Part shown: positions 42,007-50,862 of the stretch, in pieces | Layout of the letters: every line of letters begins with the position of its first letter | Numbering within the stretch: the stretch's first letter is position 1 | DNA from: Oscillospiraceae bacterium | GTDB lineage: Bacteria > Bacillota > Clostridia > Oscillospirales > Ruminococcaceae | DNA: 64,000 nucleotides | Assembly: GCA_022800935.1 (NCBI GenBank) | Contig: JAAWRH010000001.1 | Coordinates: 1-64,000, forward strand | Reading direction: 5' to 3' | Translations under genes and position numbers: made by a program | Notes under the pieces: model-generated | What the model was told of the DNA's origin: nothing | Database searches by the model: none | The model's input: only the letters and a program-made list of their open reading frames with translations

Positions 42007-42055
42007 AAGCGGACCAAAAAGGCCTGGATCTATCGCCTCTTCGGTCCGCTTTTTC
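42007..42055. terminator. Terminator after rqcH
   Basis: AAGCGGACC / GGTCCGCTT stem with T-run (TTTTTCT). Confidence 0.8.
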
Positions 42056-42093
42056 TGCAATTTATCAGGGGTTATAAACAAAACAGTGCGGTC

Positions 42094-44241
42094 TCATCCC
42101 GTCCGAACCACTGTCAATATCTGTACCGACCGGGGCTTCAGGACAATTTTATTCTCCTCCGCCAGCCGGATTTCCCGGCCTTCCACGATGCAGTCCTCCG
42201 GGTTTTCCTCTCCCGTGTCGATACAGACCCGCCATCCACTCCGGTCCGGGGGCTTGGGCAGCTTCATCTCCTGCTCCTCCCAGAAGGCGTTTACCGCCAC
42301 AAAGACGACATCGTCCGTTCCCCCCTTGGGCGCACCGGCAAACATCACACCAATCACCCTGGAATCCCATTCAAAGCTCTGCTCCATGGGCGTTTTCCCC
42401 TGCCAAGATATCTCCGGGAAGCCGCACAGCGCCGCCCCCAGCTTGCCCCGCAGCGCCGGATGGCAGTGGCGGAAATGTATCATATACCGGAAAAACTCGA
42501 ACATATCCCGGTTGGTTTTCAGCTGATTCCAGTTGAGCCAGGAGATCTCGTTGTCCTGACAGTAGGGATTGTTGTTGCCCCCCTGGCTGTTGCAGAATTC
42601 GTCCCCCGCCAGCAGCATGGGCACGCCGCGGCTGCACAGCAGCACCGCGCAGGCGTTTCGCATCAGCTTGCGGCGCAGTTTTAGAATCTGGGGGTCCCTG
42701 GTCACACCCTCCTTGCCGCAATTCCAGCTGCGGTTGTCGTCGGAGCCATCGGTATTCTTCCAGCCGTTTTCCTCGTTGTGCTTTTGGTTGTAGGAGTACA
42801 GATCATTCAAAGTAAACCCGTCATGGCAGGTGATAAAGTTCACCGAGGCGTTGCTCCCCCGAATTTCCGGGTCGTACAGGTCCGGGGAACCCATAATGCG
42901 GTTGACCGCATCCTTCGCCATGCCGCCGTCCCCCTTCAGGAAGCTGCGCAGATGGTCCCGGTACATCCCGTTCCACTCGGCCCAGCGGTTCCACGCTGGG
43001 AAGGTCCCCACCTGGTAAAGCCCTCCGGCGTCCCACGCCTCCGCTATCAGCTTGACATGCCCCAGTATGGAGTCCATGGCAAGGGATTGAAGCAGCGGGG
43101 GCTTGTTCATAGGGGAGCCGTCCTCGTTGCGGCCCAAAATGCTGGCAAGGTCGAAGCGGAAGCCGTCCACCCGGTACATGGTCACCCAGTACCGCAGGCA
43201 GTCCAAAATCATCTGCTGAACCATGGGATGGTTGCAGTTCAGGGTGTTGCCGCAGCCGCTGAAGTTGTAATACCGCCCCTCCGGGGTCAGCATATAGTAC
43301 ACGTTGTTGTCAAACCCCTTGAAGGAAAAAAACGGGCCCTTTTCATCCCCCTCGGCGGTGTGGTTGAACACCACGTCCAATATCACTTCCATGCCGTTTT
43401 CGTGGAGGAAGCTGATGAGCCTTTTCAGCTCACTGCCCTCCCGGTTGTACTCGGTGGAGGCCGCATAGCTGGTGTTGGGGGAGAAAAAACTCACCGGATT
43501 GTAGCCCCAGTAATCCACCAGATGGTTTCCGTTTACCTCCCGCGAATCCCGCATTTCGTCAAACTCAAAGATGGGCATCAGCTCCACCGCGTTGACCCCC
43601 AGGTCCTTCAGGTAGGGTACCTTTTCCATCAGCCCCAAAAAGGTTCCGGGGTTTTCCACCTTGGAGGAGCTGTGCTTGGTAAAGCCCCTGACATGCAGCT
43701 CATAGATTACCAGGTCCTCCATGGGGAGCATGGGCTGGCGGTATTTCCCCCAGTCAAAATCATTCTGCACCACCCTGGCGTGGTAATGGCCCCATCCGGT
43801 GCCGACGCCCCACTCGCTCTGGCCGGTCACCGCCTTAGCGTATGGGTCCAGAAGAAGCTTGGTTTTATCAAACAAAAGCCCCTTTTCCGGCTGATAAGGT
43901 CCATCCAGGCGATAGGCGTACTCAAACTCCTCAATATTCAGACCAAACACAATCATGGAATATACATATCCTACCTTATAGGTTTCCGGGAATTTGAGGG
44001 TTGCAAAGGGTTTCTCTGCTTTGCGCTCAAATAGCAGCAGCTCCACGGAGGTCGCCCCTCTGGACTGCACGGTAAAATTTACCCCTACCCCCATATCCGT
44101 CGCCCCCAGAACGCCAAATGCGCCGGGCCTGACATAAAACCCGTCGATCCGGTCCATGGGCTTGAGGGAGGTATCCGCTATCAGGGGCCGTCCGGACCCT
44201 GAGATATACCCCATATTGCTTTCCTTTGCTTTTTCTTCCAT
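42094..44241 (-). CDS. Isoamylase/GlgX-type glycogen debranching enzyme (GH13)
   Basis: 715 residues from MEEKAKES, with AAGGAGG 8 bases upstream; the longer frame adds 20 basic residues without such a site. An N-terminal CBM48-like domain (GATDMGVGVNFTVQSRGATSV) is followed by the GH13 barrel: DVVFNHTAEGDE, the nucleophile region GFRFDLASI, the acid/base strand LIAEAWDAG, and FITCHDGFTLND. These features mark alpha-1,6-glucosidases acting on glycogen or limit dextrins. It stands alone, not in a glg operon. Confidence 0.9.
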   Translation of the reverse strand: MEEKAKESNMGYISGSGRPLIADTSLKPMDRIDGFYVRPGAFGVLGATDMGVGVNFTVQSRGATSVELLLFERKAEKPFATLKFPETYKVGYVYSMIVFGLNIEEFEYAYRLDGPYQPEKGLLFDKTKLLLDPYAKAVTGQSEWGVGTGWGHYHARVVQNDFDWGKYRQPMLPMEDLVIYELHVRGFTKHSSSKVENPGTFLGLMEKVPYLKDLGVNAVELMPIFEFDEMRDSREVNGNHLVDYWGYNPVSFFSPNTSYAASTEYNREGSELKRLISFLHENGMEVILDVVFNHTAEGDEKGPFFSFKGFDNNVYYMLTPEGRYYNFSGCGNTLNCNHPMVQQMILDCLRYWVTMYRVDGFRFDLASILGRNEDGSPMNKPPLLQSLAMDSILGHVKLIAEAWDAGGLYQVGTFPAWNRWAEWNGMYRDHLRSFLKGDGGMAKDAVNRIMGSPDLYDPEIRGSNASVNFITCHDGFTLNDLYSYNQKHNEENGWKNTDGSDDNRSWNCGKEGVTRDPQILKLRRKLMRNACAVLLCSRGVPMLLAGDEFCNSQGGNNNPYCQDNEISWLNWNQLKTNRDMFEFFRYMIHFRHCHPALRGKLGAALCGFPEISWQGKTPMEQSFEWDSRVIGVMFAGAPKGGTDDVVFVAVNAFWEEQEMKLPKPPDRSGWRVCIDTGEENPEDCIVEGREIRLAEENKIVLKPRSVQILTVVRTG

Positions 44242-44315
44242 CTGAAAACGCCTCCTTATTCCAACTCGGATGGTCCGCCTGCCTTTCCGCGGTTCGTTCA
44301 TTCACAGCCCTTAAA

Positions 44316-44347
44316 CGAAAAACGCCTTGAGGCTCAAGGCGTTTTCG
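44316..44347. terminator. Terminator between hydrogenase and debranching enzyme
   Basis: CGAAAAACGCCTTGA / TCAAGGCGTTTTCG around GGC. Confidence 0.85.
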
Positions 44348-44403
44348 ATTTTACCGTTACATACCACATATCTGCCCTCGGTAGAAATGTGCAGGGAAGT
44401 GCA

Positions 44404-45921
44404 TCATTCTTCCAGGTGCTCCAGGTCCTGAATATATTTGCTGTCCGCCGCATGATCCACCGCTGCCGTCTTTGCAAAGGTTTTGACCGCTGTGGCCGCC
44501 TTGACAATGGGAAGCAGTGTACCTGCCCCCGCCACACATCCTCCGGGACAGGCCATGCCCTCCAGCAGATATCCGTTGCGTTTCCCCGCCTTGGCAAGGG
44601 TCATCATCTTCCGGCAATCCTTCAACCCGGCAGCGGATTCCACCAGGACCTCCTTATCCGGATACTCCCGCTTGATGCAGTCAACCACAGCCTCGGCAAC
44701 GCCCCCGGCGACGGCGAATGTCCGCCCGACGGTGGAAGCATCCTCCAAGGGATCGTCCTTTTCCACCTCGTCAAATTCCACGCCCTTGGCAACGAACATA
44801 CCCATCAGCTCTTCAAAGGTGATGACAAAATCCACGTCGCTGCGCACCGTTCTGCGGGAGGCCTCCAGCTTTTTGGCGGCACAGGGCCCGATAAAGACAA
44901 TCTTGGCATTGGGATGGCGCTTTTTAATCCACCTTGCGGTCCACACCATAGGGGTCATGGTCATGGAAATGCAATGGGCATATTCCGGGAACAGCTTTTT
45001 GGCCATAACCGACCAGGCCGGACAGCAGGAGGTCCCCATAAAGGGCTGCTGCTCCGGGACCTTCTCCAAAAAGTCCTTGGCCTCCTCCACGGTGCAAAGG
45101 TCCGCGCCGATGGCCGTCTCATATACCTCGGTAAAGCCCAGCTTTTTCAGGGCCTCCTTCATCTTTTCAGGGGTAGCGCTGGGACCGAACTGTCCCACAA
45201 AGGCCGGGGCGATCTCCGCGACCACCTCGCCCTGCTTGATGGCCTGAATCAGCTGGAATATCTGGGACTTGTCCGCAATCGCGCCGAAGGGACAGCTCAC
45301 CAGGCACTGGCCGCAGGAAACGCATTTGTCGTAGTCTATCTTGGCGCGCCCCAGGCCGTCGGAGCCGATGGCGTCCATTCCGCAGGCGGAGGCACAGGGC
45401 CTTTTCCGCTTGACGATTGCCGAATAGGGGCAGGCATCAGCGCATCTTCCGCATCTCAGACACTTGGTGGAATCAATCACAGACCGCCCGTTGACGATGC
45501 TGGTAGCCTTGACCGGGCAAACCGCCGTGCAGGGGTGAGCCAGACAGCCCTGGCAGTTGTTGGTGACAAACACGGAGGTTTCCGGACAGGCGTTGCAGGC
45601 AAAGGAAATGACGTTGACCAGCGGCGGCTCGTAATACTTTTCGGCGATAACCGTCTCGTCAATGCCGTCGGACAGGGGGGCGTGTTCGTCAATGCGGCGC
45701 AGGGACATTCCCATAGCCAGCCGCAGACGCTCTCCCACAATCGCCCTTTCCTTAAAAATACTTTCCCGGTATGTAGGAATTTCACCAGGGATAATGGTAT
45801 AGGGAATATGCTCAATCCGCGAGGAATAATCTCCGCCTTCATAAGCCAGGCGGGCAACTTCTGTAAATACCTGTCTTCTGAGCTTGGTGACGGGGGTGTA
45901 AATCCCTCTCATACTACTCAT
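44404..45921 (-). CDS. [FeFe] hydrogenase, monomeric type with CPGGC motif L3
   Basis: 505 residues. Ferredoxin-like clusters are marked by C123/C126/C131/C135, C154/C157/C160/C164 and C200/C203/C206/C210. The H-cluster motifs are L1 TSCCPAW (297-303), L2 GPCAAKKLE (345-353) and L3 EGMACPGGCVAGAG (454-467). All H-cluster cysteines are present, and CPGGC in place of CHGGC is typical of group B enzymes (from memory). It probably produces or consumes H2 with ferredoxin. Maturases HydEFG are not in the window. The small Cys-rich gene upstream is probably in the same operon. Confidence 0.92.
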   Translation of the reverse strand: MSSMRGIYTPVTKLRRQVFTEVARLAYEGGDYSSRIEHIPYTIIPGEIPTYRESIFKERAIVGERLRLAMGMSLRRIDEHAPLSDGIDETVIAEKYYEPPLVNVISFACNACPETSVFVTNNCQGCLAHPCTAVCPVKATSIVNGRSVIDSTKCLRCGRCADACPYSAIVKRKRPCASACGMDAIGSDGLGRAKIDYDKCVSCGQCLVSCPFGAIADKSQIFQLIQAIKQGEVVAEIAPAFVGQFGPSATPEKMKEALKKLGFTEVYETAIGADLCTVEEAKDFLEKVPEQQPFMGTSCCPAWSVMAKKLFPEYAHCISMTMTPMVWTARWIKKRHPNAKIVFIGPCAAKKLEASRRTVRSDVDFVITFEELMGMFVAKGVEFDEVEKDDPLEDASTVGRTFAVAGGVAEAVVDCIKREYPDKEVLVESAAGLKDCRKMMTLAKAGKRNGYLLEGMACPGGCVAGAGTLLPIVKAATAVKTFAKTAAVDHAADSKYIQDLEHLEE

Positions 45922-46103
45922 GCAATGTACCTCCCAAAAATCGGTATAGCTTTTTCAGGAAACGACATTCCGGATGGCCTGAAAATCGGATTTGTTGTTT
46001 TGTAAAAAGGTTTTATGTCGCTTGCCATAAAAGCAGGACAGCCTGAGGAAGGGCGAAACCTCTCCCCTGCTTCAGGCGGCCTATGTAATCAGAAATCAGG
46101 GCA

Positions 46104-46373
46104 TCAAGAATTGGCAATTTCCGAAATTTTCGCCATAATGGTGGCGGAATTTGCCTTTTCAAACCGCTCTCCATCGATCTTTACCACCGGAGAAGCATTT
46201 GATTTTTTCGGCGCGCAGACAGAGCTGGCAGTCTTTACCTCGATATCTAAATTCTGGTATAGGTCTGTCTCCATTTCCAGGGTCTTCAGGCTTTCGATGG
46301 AATCAATGATCTCCATTGCGCCCATCATGACGCATTCTGTACAGACGCATACCTCTAATTTAACCTTTTTCAT
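46104..46373 (-). CDS. Small thioredoxin-like [2Fe-2S] protein next to the hydrogenase
   Basis: 89 residues. The opening KLEVCVCTECVMMGAMEII resembles the cluster-binding start of NuoE/HydA-associated thioredoxin-like ferredoxins (VxVCxGTxCxxxGA), with a further cysteine in SSVCAPKKS; the spacing of the later cysteines is incomplete compared with NuoE, so cluster binding is not certain. AAGGGGG precedes the ATG. It is 182 bp upstream of the hydrogenase on the same strand and likely its electron-transfer or regulatory partner. Confidence 0.65.
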   Translation of the reverse strand: MKKVKLEVCVCTECVMMGAMEIIDSIESLKTLEMETDLYQNLDIEVKTASSVCAPKKSNASPVVKIDGERFEKANSATIMAKISEIANS

Positions 46374-46398
46374 TTTAGAAAAATCCCCCTTCTGCCGC

Positions 46399-46429
46399 CC
46401 GGCGTCCAGGGGACTCAGCCCCCGACCGG
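46399..46429 (-). promoter_or_regulatory. GC-rich hairpin in the hydrogenase-operon leader
   Basis: CCGG...GGGG GCTGAGT CCCC...CCGG on the minus strand, between the promoter at 46458-46486 and the start of the small Cys-rich gene. Neither a known riboswitch class nor a terminator T-run was recognised. Confidence 0.45.
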
Positions 46430-46457
46430 ATGATGCGCGGCATTGCTGTTGATATTA

Positions 46458-46486
46458 AGTATAACCTATTGATAAAAGTTCGTCAA
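46458..46486 (-). promoter_or_regulatory. Promoter of the hydrogenase operon
   Basis: Minus-strand TTGACG and TATACT with 17 bp between. Confidence 0.8.
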
Positions 46487-46577
46487 TATGTCAGGCGAAA
46501 ATGTTCACAGAAATTTCTGCTTTTTCTCCACAAAATGAGGAATTATCTATAAAGCGAGAGGAGACATCCCCCAAAGT

Positions 46578-46811
46578 CTATGAGAGAAGCTTTTTCTTTC
46601 TCTCTATCACTTCCCTGATTTCATCCACGCTCCGTTCCACAGAGGAGGCAATCTGCCGCATCGAAACATTATTTTTATACAGATTGAGAATAATCTGAGC
46701 CTCCCTTTCGGCTCTGCCCTGTTTTACGCCGTCCAGTGTTCCCTGCTGGATCCCTTGCTGAATTCCCTGCTGATACCCTCTCTTTTCAATCTCGTCCAAT
46801 ACTTTACACAT
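46578..46811 (-). CDS. Small helical protein, Rpn C-terminus-like
   Basis: 77 residues from MCKVLDEIEKRG, preceded by AAGGAG at 9 bases. The GIQQGIQQGT repeat and the tail SMRQIASSVERSVDEIREVI match the C-terminal end of Rpn-type nucleases, without the nuclease. It has its own ribosome-binding site, so it may be translated as an independent small protein, as described for internal products of rpn genes; it may also be only what is left of a decayed gene. Confidence 0.55.
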   Translation of the reverse strand: MCKVLDEIEKRGYQQGIQQGIQQGTLDGVKQGRAEREAQIILNLYKNNVSMRQIASSVERSVDEIREVIERKKKLLS

Positions 46812-46812
46812 A

Positions 46813-46915
46813 TTATCTGGTCTCCTTATTATATAGTTCAAAAAACTTCTCCACAATGTCTTTTTCTGCCATTCTGTTCCAAAACCTTTCCCATCAACTT
46901 TTTATATCGTTCCAT
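46813..46915 (-). pseudogene. Remnant of an Rpn-type gene N-terminus
   Basis: The minus strand reads MERYKKLMGKVLEQNG and then, in the next frame, MAEKDIVEKFFELYN before a stop. MAEKDI is a common start of clostridial Rpn-type nucleases. The missing middle and the shifted frame suggest that the gene at 46578-46811 is the other end of a collapsed copy. Weak evidence because the pieces are short. Confidence 0.35.
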
Positions 46916-46981
46916 ACCTATTATACCCCATACCTTTTTTAGATTCAACCGGAATTTCCCCTTCATTTTGAGTAAAATCCC

Positions 46982-47010
46982 TTGACTTTTCCCAAAAAAC
47001 ATGATACTAT
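46982..47010 (+). promoter_or_regulatory. Promoter of thrS
   Basis: TTGACT and TACTAT with 17 bp between, just upstream of the T-box leader. Confidence 0.65.
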
Positions 47011-47290
47011 GGGGCAAAGCCGAGAAAAAGACCGACGCTTCCATATTTTGTCCGCCAGAGAGAGAACGCCACCGGCTGCAAGCGTTTTCAGGGCAAAGGA
47101 AGCCGACACCCCTTTGGAGCTGTGGCGCGAAGGCCTGTCTCAGGCATAAGCGTCAACGTTCGGCCCCCGTTACAGGGCCTGTCTGTAGACCTCTTTGGTT
47201 TGCAGAAAGTGAAAAATCAAGGTGGAACCGTGCTGAAATCAGGCACCCTTGGATGTTTGAATCCGGGGGTGTTTTTTGCGTTCCCGGAAA
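47011..47290 (+). promoter_or_regulatory. T-box riboswitch of thrS
   Basis: The leader holds the conserved T-box AAGGTGGAACCGTG (47219-47232) and then a terminator, CACCC...GGGTG plus TTTTTT (about 47243-47278). Stem I is GC-rich; an ACC at 47031-47033 is the best candidate for the threonine specifier. Uncharged tRNA-Thr should pair with the T-box and prevent termination, so thrS is made when threonine is scarce. Confidence 0.88.
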
Positions 47291-47314
47291 ACAAAAAAGA
47301 AAGGAACGACGGAC

Positions 47315-49081
47315 ATGAAAGTAATCTACAACAACGGCGAAGTCAAGGAATGTCTCAAGGAGGAAGAGCTCCACGTCATCCGCCACACGGCGGCTCACAT
47401 CATGGCCCAGGCCATCAAGCGCCTGTACCCGGAGGCCGATTTCGCCTTTGGCCCCGCCACCGAAAACGGCTTTTACTACGACGTGGACCTGGGGGACCGC
47501 AAGCTCACCGACGAGGATTTGACTGCCATTGAAAAGGAAATGAAGAAGATCGTCAAGGAAAATCTGCCGGTCAAGCCCTTTATCCTCCCCCGCGAGGAAG
47601 CTGTCAAGCTGATGGAGGAGCGGAAGGAAAAGTACAAGGTAGAACACATCGGCGACCTGGCCGAGGACGCAGTGATTAGCTTTTACCAGCAGGGCGAGTA
47701 TATCGACATGTGCGTCGGCCCTCACTTGACCTATACCAAGGGGGTCAAGGCCTTTAAAATCACCCAGCAGAGCGGGGCCTACTGGCGGGGTGACAAGGCC
47801 AACAAGATGTTGACCAGAATCAACGGCATCGCCTTTGCCAGTCAGGAGGAGCTGGACGCTCATCTCAAGCTGCTGGAGGAGGCCGCCCGCCGCGATCACC
47901 GCAAGATAGGCCGTGAAATGAACCTGTTCATGCTCTGCGAGGAGGGACCCGGCTTCCCCTTCTTCCTGCCCAACGGCATGATTCTGAAGAACACCCTCAT
48001 TGACTACTGGCGGGATATCCACCACAAGGCCGGTTATGTGGAGGTAAGCACCCCCCTTATCATGAACCGCCACCTGTGGGAGACCAGCGGCCACTGGGAC
48101 CACTACAAGGACAATATGTACGCCACCAAGATTGACGATGAGGACTACTGCATTAAGCCCATGAACTGCCCCGGAGGGGTGATGGTCTACCGCAGTGAAA
48201 ACCACAGCTACCGGGAACTGCCCATGCGGGTAGGAGAGATTGGCCTTGTCCACCGCCACGAGCTGAAGGGCGCGCTCCATGGACTGTTCCGGGTGCGGTG
48301 CTTTAACCAGGACGACGCCCATATCTTCATGCGGCGCGACCAGATTACCGATGAAATCGTCGGTGTCGTACACTTGATCAATGAGGTGTACAGCAAATTC
48401 GGCTTTAAATACGCCATTGAGCTTTCCACCCGGCCGGAAAACAGCATGGGCTCCGATGAGGACTGGGAGGCCGCCACCAACGGCCTGAAGGGCGCTTTGG
48501 ATAAGCTGGGCCTGCCCTACACCATCAACGAGGGCGATGGGGCTTTCTATGGGCCGAAGATCGACTTCCATCTGGAGGACAGCCTGGGAAGAACCTGGCA
48601 GTGCGGCACCATTCAGCTGGACTTCCAGATGCCGCTGAACTTCCAGCTGGAATATGTGGCTGAAAACGGCGAAAAGGAACGGCCCATTATGATCCATCGG
48701 GTCTGCTTTGGCTCCATTGAGCGGTTTATCGGCATCCTGACCGAGCATTACGCCGGTAAATTCCCCACATGGCTGGCTCCCACACAGGTCAAGGTGCTGC
48801 CAGTCAGCGAAAAGAGCGTGGAGTACGCCAAAAAGCTGACCGACGCGCTGGAGGAAAAAAGCATCCGGGTCAAGCTGGATGACCGCAACGAGAAGATCGG
48901 CTACAAAATTCGGGAGGCCCAGCAGGTGGACCGGGTTCCGTATATGCTGATCATCGGCGCGAAGGAAGCGGAAGAAGGAAACATCAGCGTCCGCAACCGG
49001 GATACCGGAGAGACGACAACAATGAGCTTGGATGAGTTTATTGCCAAGATTACTGAGGAAATTTCGAGCAGGAAATCTTAA
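47315..49081 (+). CDS. thrS: Threonyl-tRNA synthetase lacking the TGS domain
   Basis: 588 residues from MKVIYNNGE (AAAGGAACGACGGAC upstream). The editing domain (HTAAHIMAQAIKRLYP, with the HxxxH metal site and later MCVGPH) and catalytic core (motif 2 and 3 regions RVGEIGLVHRHELKGALHGLFRVR split over the sequence, GSIERFIGILTEHY) are present, as is the anticodon-binding end. Only about 17 residues precede the editing domain, where most bacterial ThrS have a TGS domain of about 60. Shorter ThrS of this form occur in Clostridia. Confidence 0.95.
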   Translation: MKVIYNNGEVKECLKEEELHVIRHTAAHIMAQAIKRLYPEADFAFGPATENGFYYDVDLGDRKLTDEDLTAIEKEMKKIVKENLPVKPFILPREEAVKLMEERKEKYKVEHIGDLAEDAVISFYQQGEYIDMCVGPHLTYTKGVKAFKITQQSGAYWRGDKANKMLTRINGIAFASQEELDAHLKLLEEAARRDHRKIGREMNLFMLCEEGPGFPFFLPNGMILKNTLIDYWRDIHHKAGYVEVSTPLIMNRHLWETSGHWDHYKDNMYATKIDDEDYCIKPMNCPGGVMVYRSENHSYRELPMRVGEIGLVHRHELKGALHGLFRVRCFNQDDAHIFMRRDQITDEIVGVVHLINEVYSKFGFKYAIELSTRPENSMGSDEDWEAATNGLKGALDKLGLPYTINEGDGAFYGPKIDFHLEDSLGRTWQCGTIQLDFQMPLNFQLEYVAENGEKERPIMIHRVCFGSIERFIGILTEHYAGKFPTWLAPTQVKVLPVSEKSVEYAKKLTDALEEKSIRVKLDDRNEKIGYKIREAQQVDRVPYMLIIGAKEAEEGNISVRNRDTGETTTMSLDEFIAKITEEISSRKS

Positions 49082-49090
49082 CGGATACAT

Positions 49091-49118
49091 GCCCCTTGCG
49101 CCTTACGGTGCAAGGGGC
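49091..49118. terminator. Terminator after thrS
   Basis: GCCCCTTGCGCC / GGTGCAAGGGGC with a TTAC loop, between convergent genes. Confidence 0.85.
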
Positions 49119-49123
49119 AAAGG

Positions 49124-49591
49124 TTATTCTTTCACCATGATCCAAAAATCTTCCATATGGCCAGAATAAGCTATCTCATCCAGAATCGTTTCCGAATAGA
49201 CAAACCCGGCTTTCTGATATGCCCTCACGGCCCGTTTGTTTGACACAGCGACCCGCAGATAGATTTTATTCCGATATTGCTTCACCTTACGGATTTCCTG
49301 AACGCATTGATTGACAAACAGATGTCCATTTCCCTTTCCACAGTATTCCGGTGCGAGCGACCAGCCACACCACAGCCGGCCGCTGTCAAACTGACAGGCA
49401 ACCTGACCGATTATTTTTTCTCCCTGGCACAGTGCAAACTGCTCTGTGCCCCATGCTTTGGAGTCAAATAGGTACCCGTTGTGGTGGCCTTTAAAGCTGT
49501 AAACGCGATAGGGCTCCTCATATTCCCACTGACTGATTTCCAGGGCCGTTTTTTCTGTTAAAGGCTGTAAAAAGCAGGTTCCAAAATCCAT
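49124..49591 (-). CDS. GNAT-family acetyltransferase
   Basis: 155 residues from MDFGTCFLQPL, chosen for GAGAGG 7 bases upstream; longer frames reach into the divergent lipoprotein gene. The acetyl-CoA site is APEYCGKGNGHLFV (compare RxxGxG/A), followed by LRVAVSNKRAVRAYQKAGF. The substrate is unknown. Its start is only 28 bp from that of the divergent lipoprotein gene, so the two promoters must overlap coding sequence. Confidence 0.85.
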   Translation of the reverse strand: MDFGTCFLQPLTEKTALEISQWEYEEPYRVYSFKGHHNGYLFDSKAWGTEQFALCQGEKIIGQVACQFDSGRLWCGWSLAPEYCGKGNGHLFVNQCVQEIRKVKQYRNKIYLRVAVSNKRAVRAYQKAGFVYSETILDEIAYSGHMEDFWIMVKE

Positions 49592-49619
49592 ATGATTCCT
49601 CTCCATGTAAAAGTTCATT

Positions 49620-50804
49620 ATGTGCGGGGTGATTCCGATTAAACCGTCATGGGTAAAATATAAAAGTATTCTCTTCACTGTACTGACAGTGTTCATCACA
49701 GCCCTGTTCTGCGGCTGCAACGAAGGTCCTTGGTATTTTAGCAATAAAGAGGTAAAAGAGTACTTAGAGGAAAAATACCCCGACTCAGGCGTTCAATTCA
49801 AACGATTCTCCCTCAACGTCTGGAACTGCTGGTTTCCTGAACTGCCGGACGCGGTCTTTCAGGTGGAGGTGAAAGCCAGCGGTGGGGACCCTGTTCCGGT
49901 ATACCACAATCATCTTTCCTCCAACGCCGATTTGGTGATATGGCGGTACTATCTGGACCACTACCGTGACCAAGGAGGAAGCCTGGATGCCTGGGACATT
50001 ACCCAGCTGCTCTCCGGAGAAACCTATATAACCCTCGAATATGAGTCCATGGAGGAGATCCGCAAAGCAGCGGAACAGCTCCGGACTTTTTACGACTGGA
50101 CAGAGGGAAAACCGTATACAAATTGCCTGGAATCCGGCAGGTTTTGCTTCTCCCCTTCCCGCTTTCCCTGGACGGTTGAAAAAACGCTGTACAAGGGCGG
50201 AACCTGGGACGGCTTTTTCCAGGGACCGGAGGACAGTCTTGAGGATATCATAGACCAATGCTCCAGGGAAATCCAAAAGTACTATTCCTTTTACAACATC
50301 CCCTGCCCCGATTTTACCGGCGGGGAAATGTCCGCCTACGCCGCCGAAAATCTGGACTGGCAGACACTGGAGGGACTTCCGAACATCAAAAAGGACGGCG
50401 AGCCCTTCTCGCCGGAGACCTTTTCAGGCATCGGCGTTTTTCCGCGGTATGGCATTGTAAGCTATGGCGGCCTGTATCAAATGCTGCTCCGCCTCGGCTT
50501 TGAGGTGGAGGGAACGCCGGAGCATTTCTCCGTCACCGGGGCAGACGGCGCTGAATATGAATTTTCCTATGACTTCTGCTATGAAATGGAATTTGACTCC
50601 AAGCTCTACCCCACAGTCACCGTGTGGTATTTCCTTCGGAACGGGCTCCGCGTCCAGCGAACAGAGAAACCCTATTGGTGGGAGACCGGCCCGGTGCTGT
50701 CCCTCACCGATTACCAGTGGGTGCCAAAAGAGGGAGGGTCTCGCTCTCTGGAACATATCATCACCTGGCTGACCGGCCTGCGGTTTGACTATAAACGTCC
50801 ATAA
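49620..50804 (+). CDS. Lipoprotein of unknown function
   Basis: 394 residues from the ATG at 49620; a GTG three codons on is another option, and neither has a strong ribosome-binding site. A signal peptide ends with the lipobox FCGC. The mature part begins SNKEVKEYLEEKYPDSGVQF..., reaching PELPDAVFQVEV. This 'xEV..YLxEKYP...F...DAVFxV' layout returns in the lipoprotein at 51567-52310. The rest has many aromatic residues and no recognised domain. Confidence 0.7.
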   Translation: MCGVIPIKPSWVKYKSILFTVLTVFITALFCGCNEGPWYFSNKEVKEYLEEKYPDSGVQFKRFSLNVWNCWFPELPDAVFQVEVKASGGDPVPVYHNHLSSNADLVIWRYYLDHYRDQGGSLDAWDITQLLSGETYITLEYESMEEIRKAAEQLRTFYDWTEGKPYTNCLESGRFCFSPSRFPWTVEKTLYKGGTWDGFFQGPEDSLEDIIDQCSREIQKYYSFYNIPCPDFTGGEMSAYAAENLDWQTLEGLPNIKKDGEPFSPETFSGIGVFPRYGIVSYGGLYQMLLRLGFEVEGTPEHFSVTGADGAEYEFSYDFCYEMEFDSKLYPTVTVWYFLRNGLRVQRTEKPYWWETGPVLSLTDYQWVPKEGGSRSLEHIITWLTGLRFDYKRP

Positions 50805-50827
50805 TCAGAATACTCATATGTAAAAAA

Positions 50828-50853
50828 GACGGTGAAGTTCATTCTCCACCGTC
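50828..50853. terminator. Terminator between convergent genes
   Basis: GACGGTG / CACCGTC with an A/T run on the upstream side, serving the minus-strand coiled-coil gene. Confidence 0.7.
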
Positions 50854-50862
50854 CGATTCATC

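Noticed and set aside
40237-42081. 614-codon open frame opposite rqcH
   Set aside because: A shadow of a GC-rich gene; low-complexity His/Gln/Gly composition and no motif, whereas rqcH has all family motifs.
46048-46079. GCCTGA...TCAGGC hairpin between the small Cys-rich gene and the hydrogenase
   Set aside because: It lacks a T-run for termination and matches no known leader; it may simply separate two translation units.
47153-49090. 645-codon open frame opposite thrS
   Set aside because: Same explanation; it also runs across the T-box leader.
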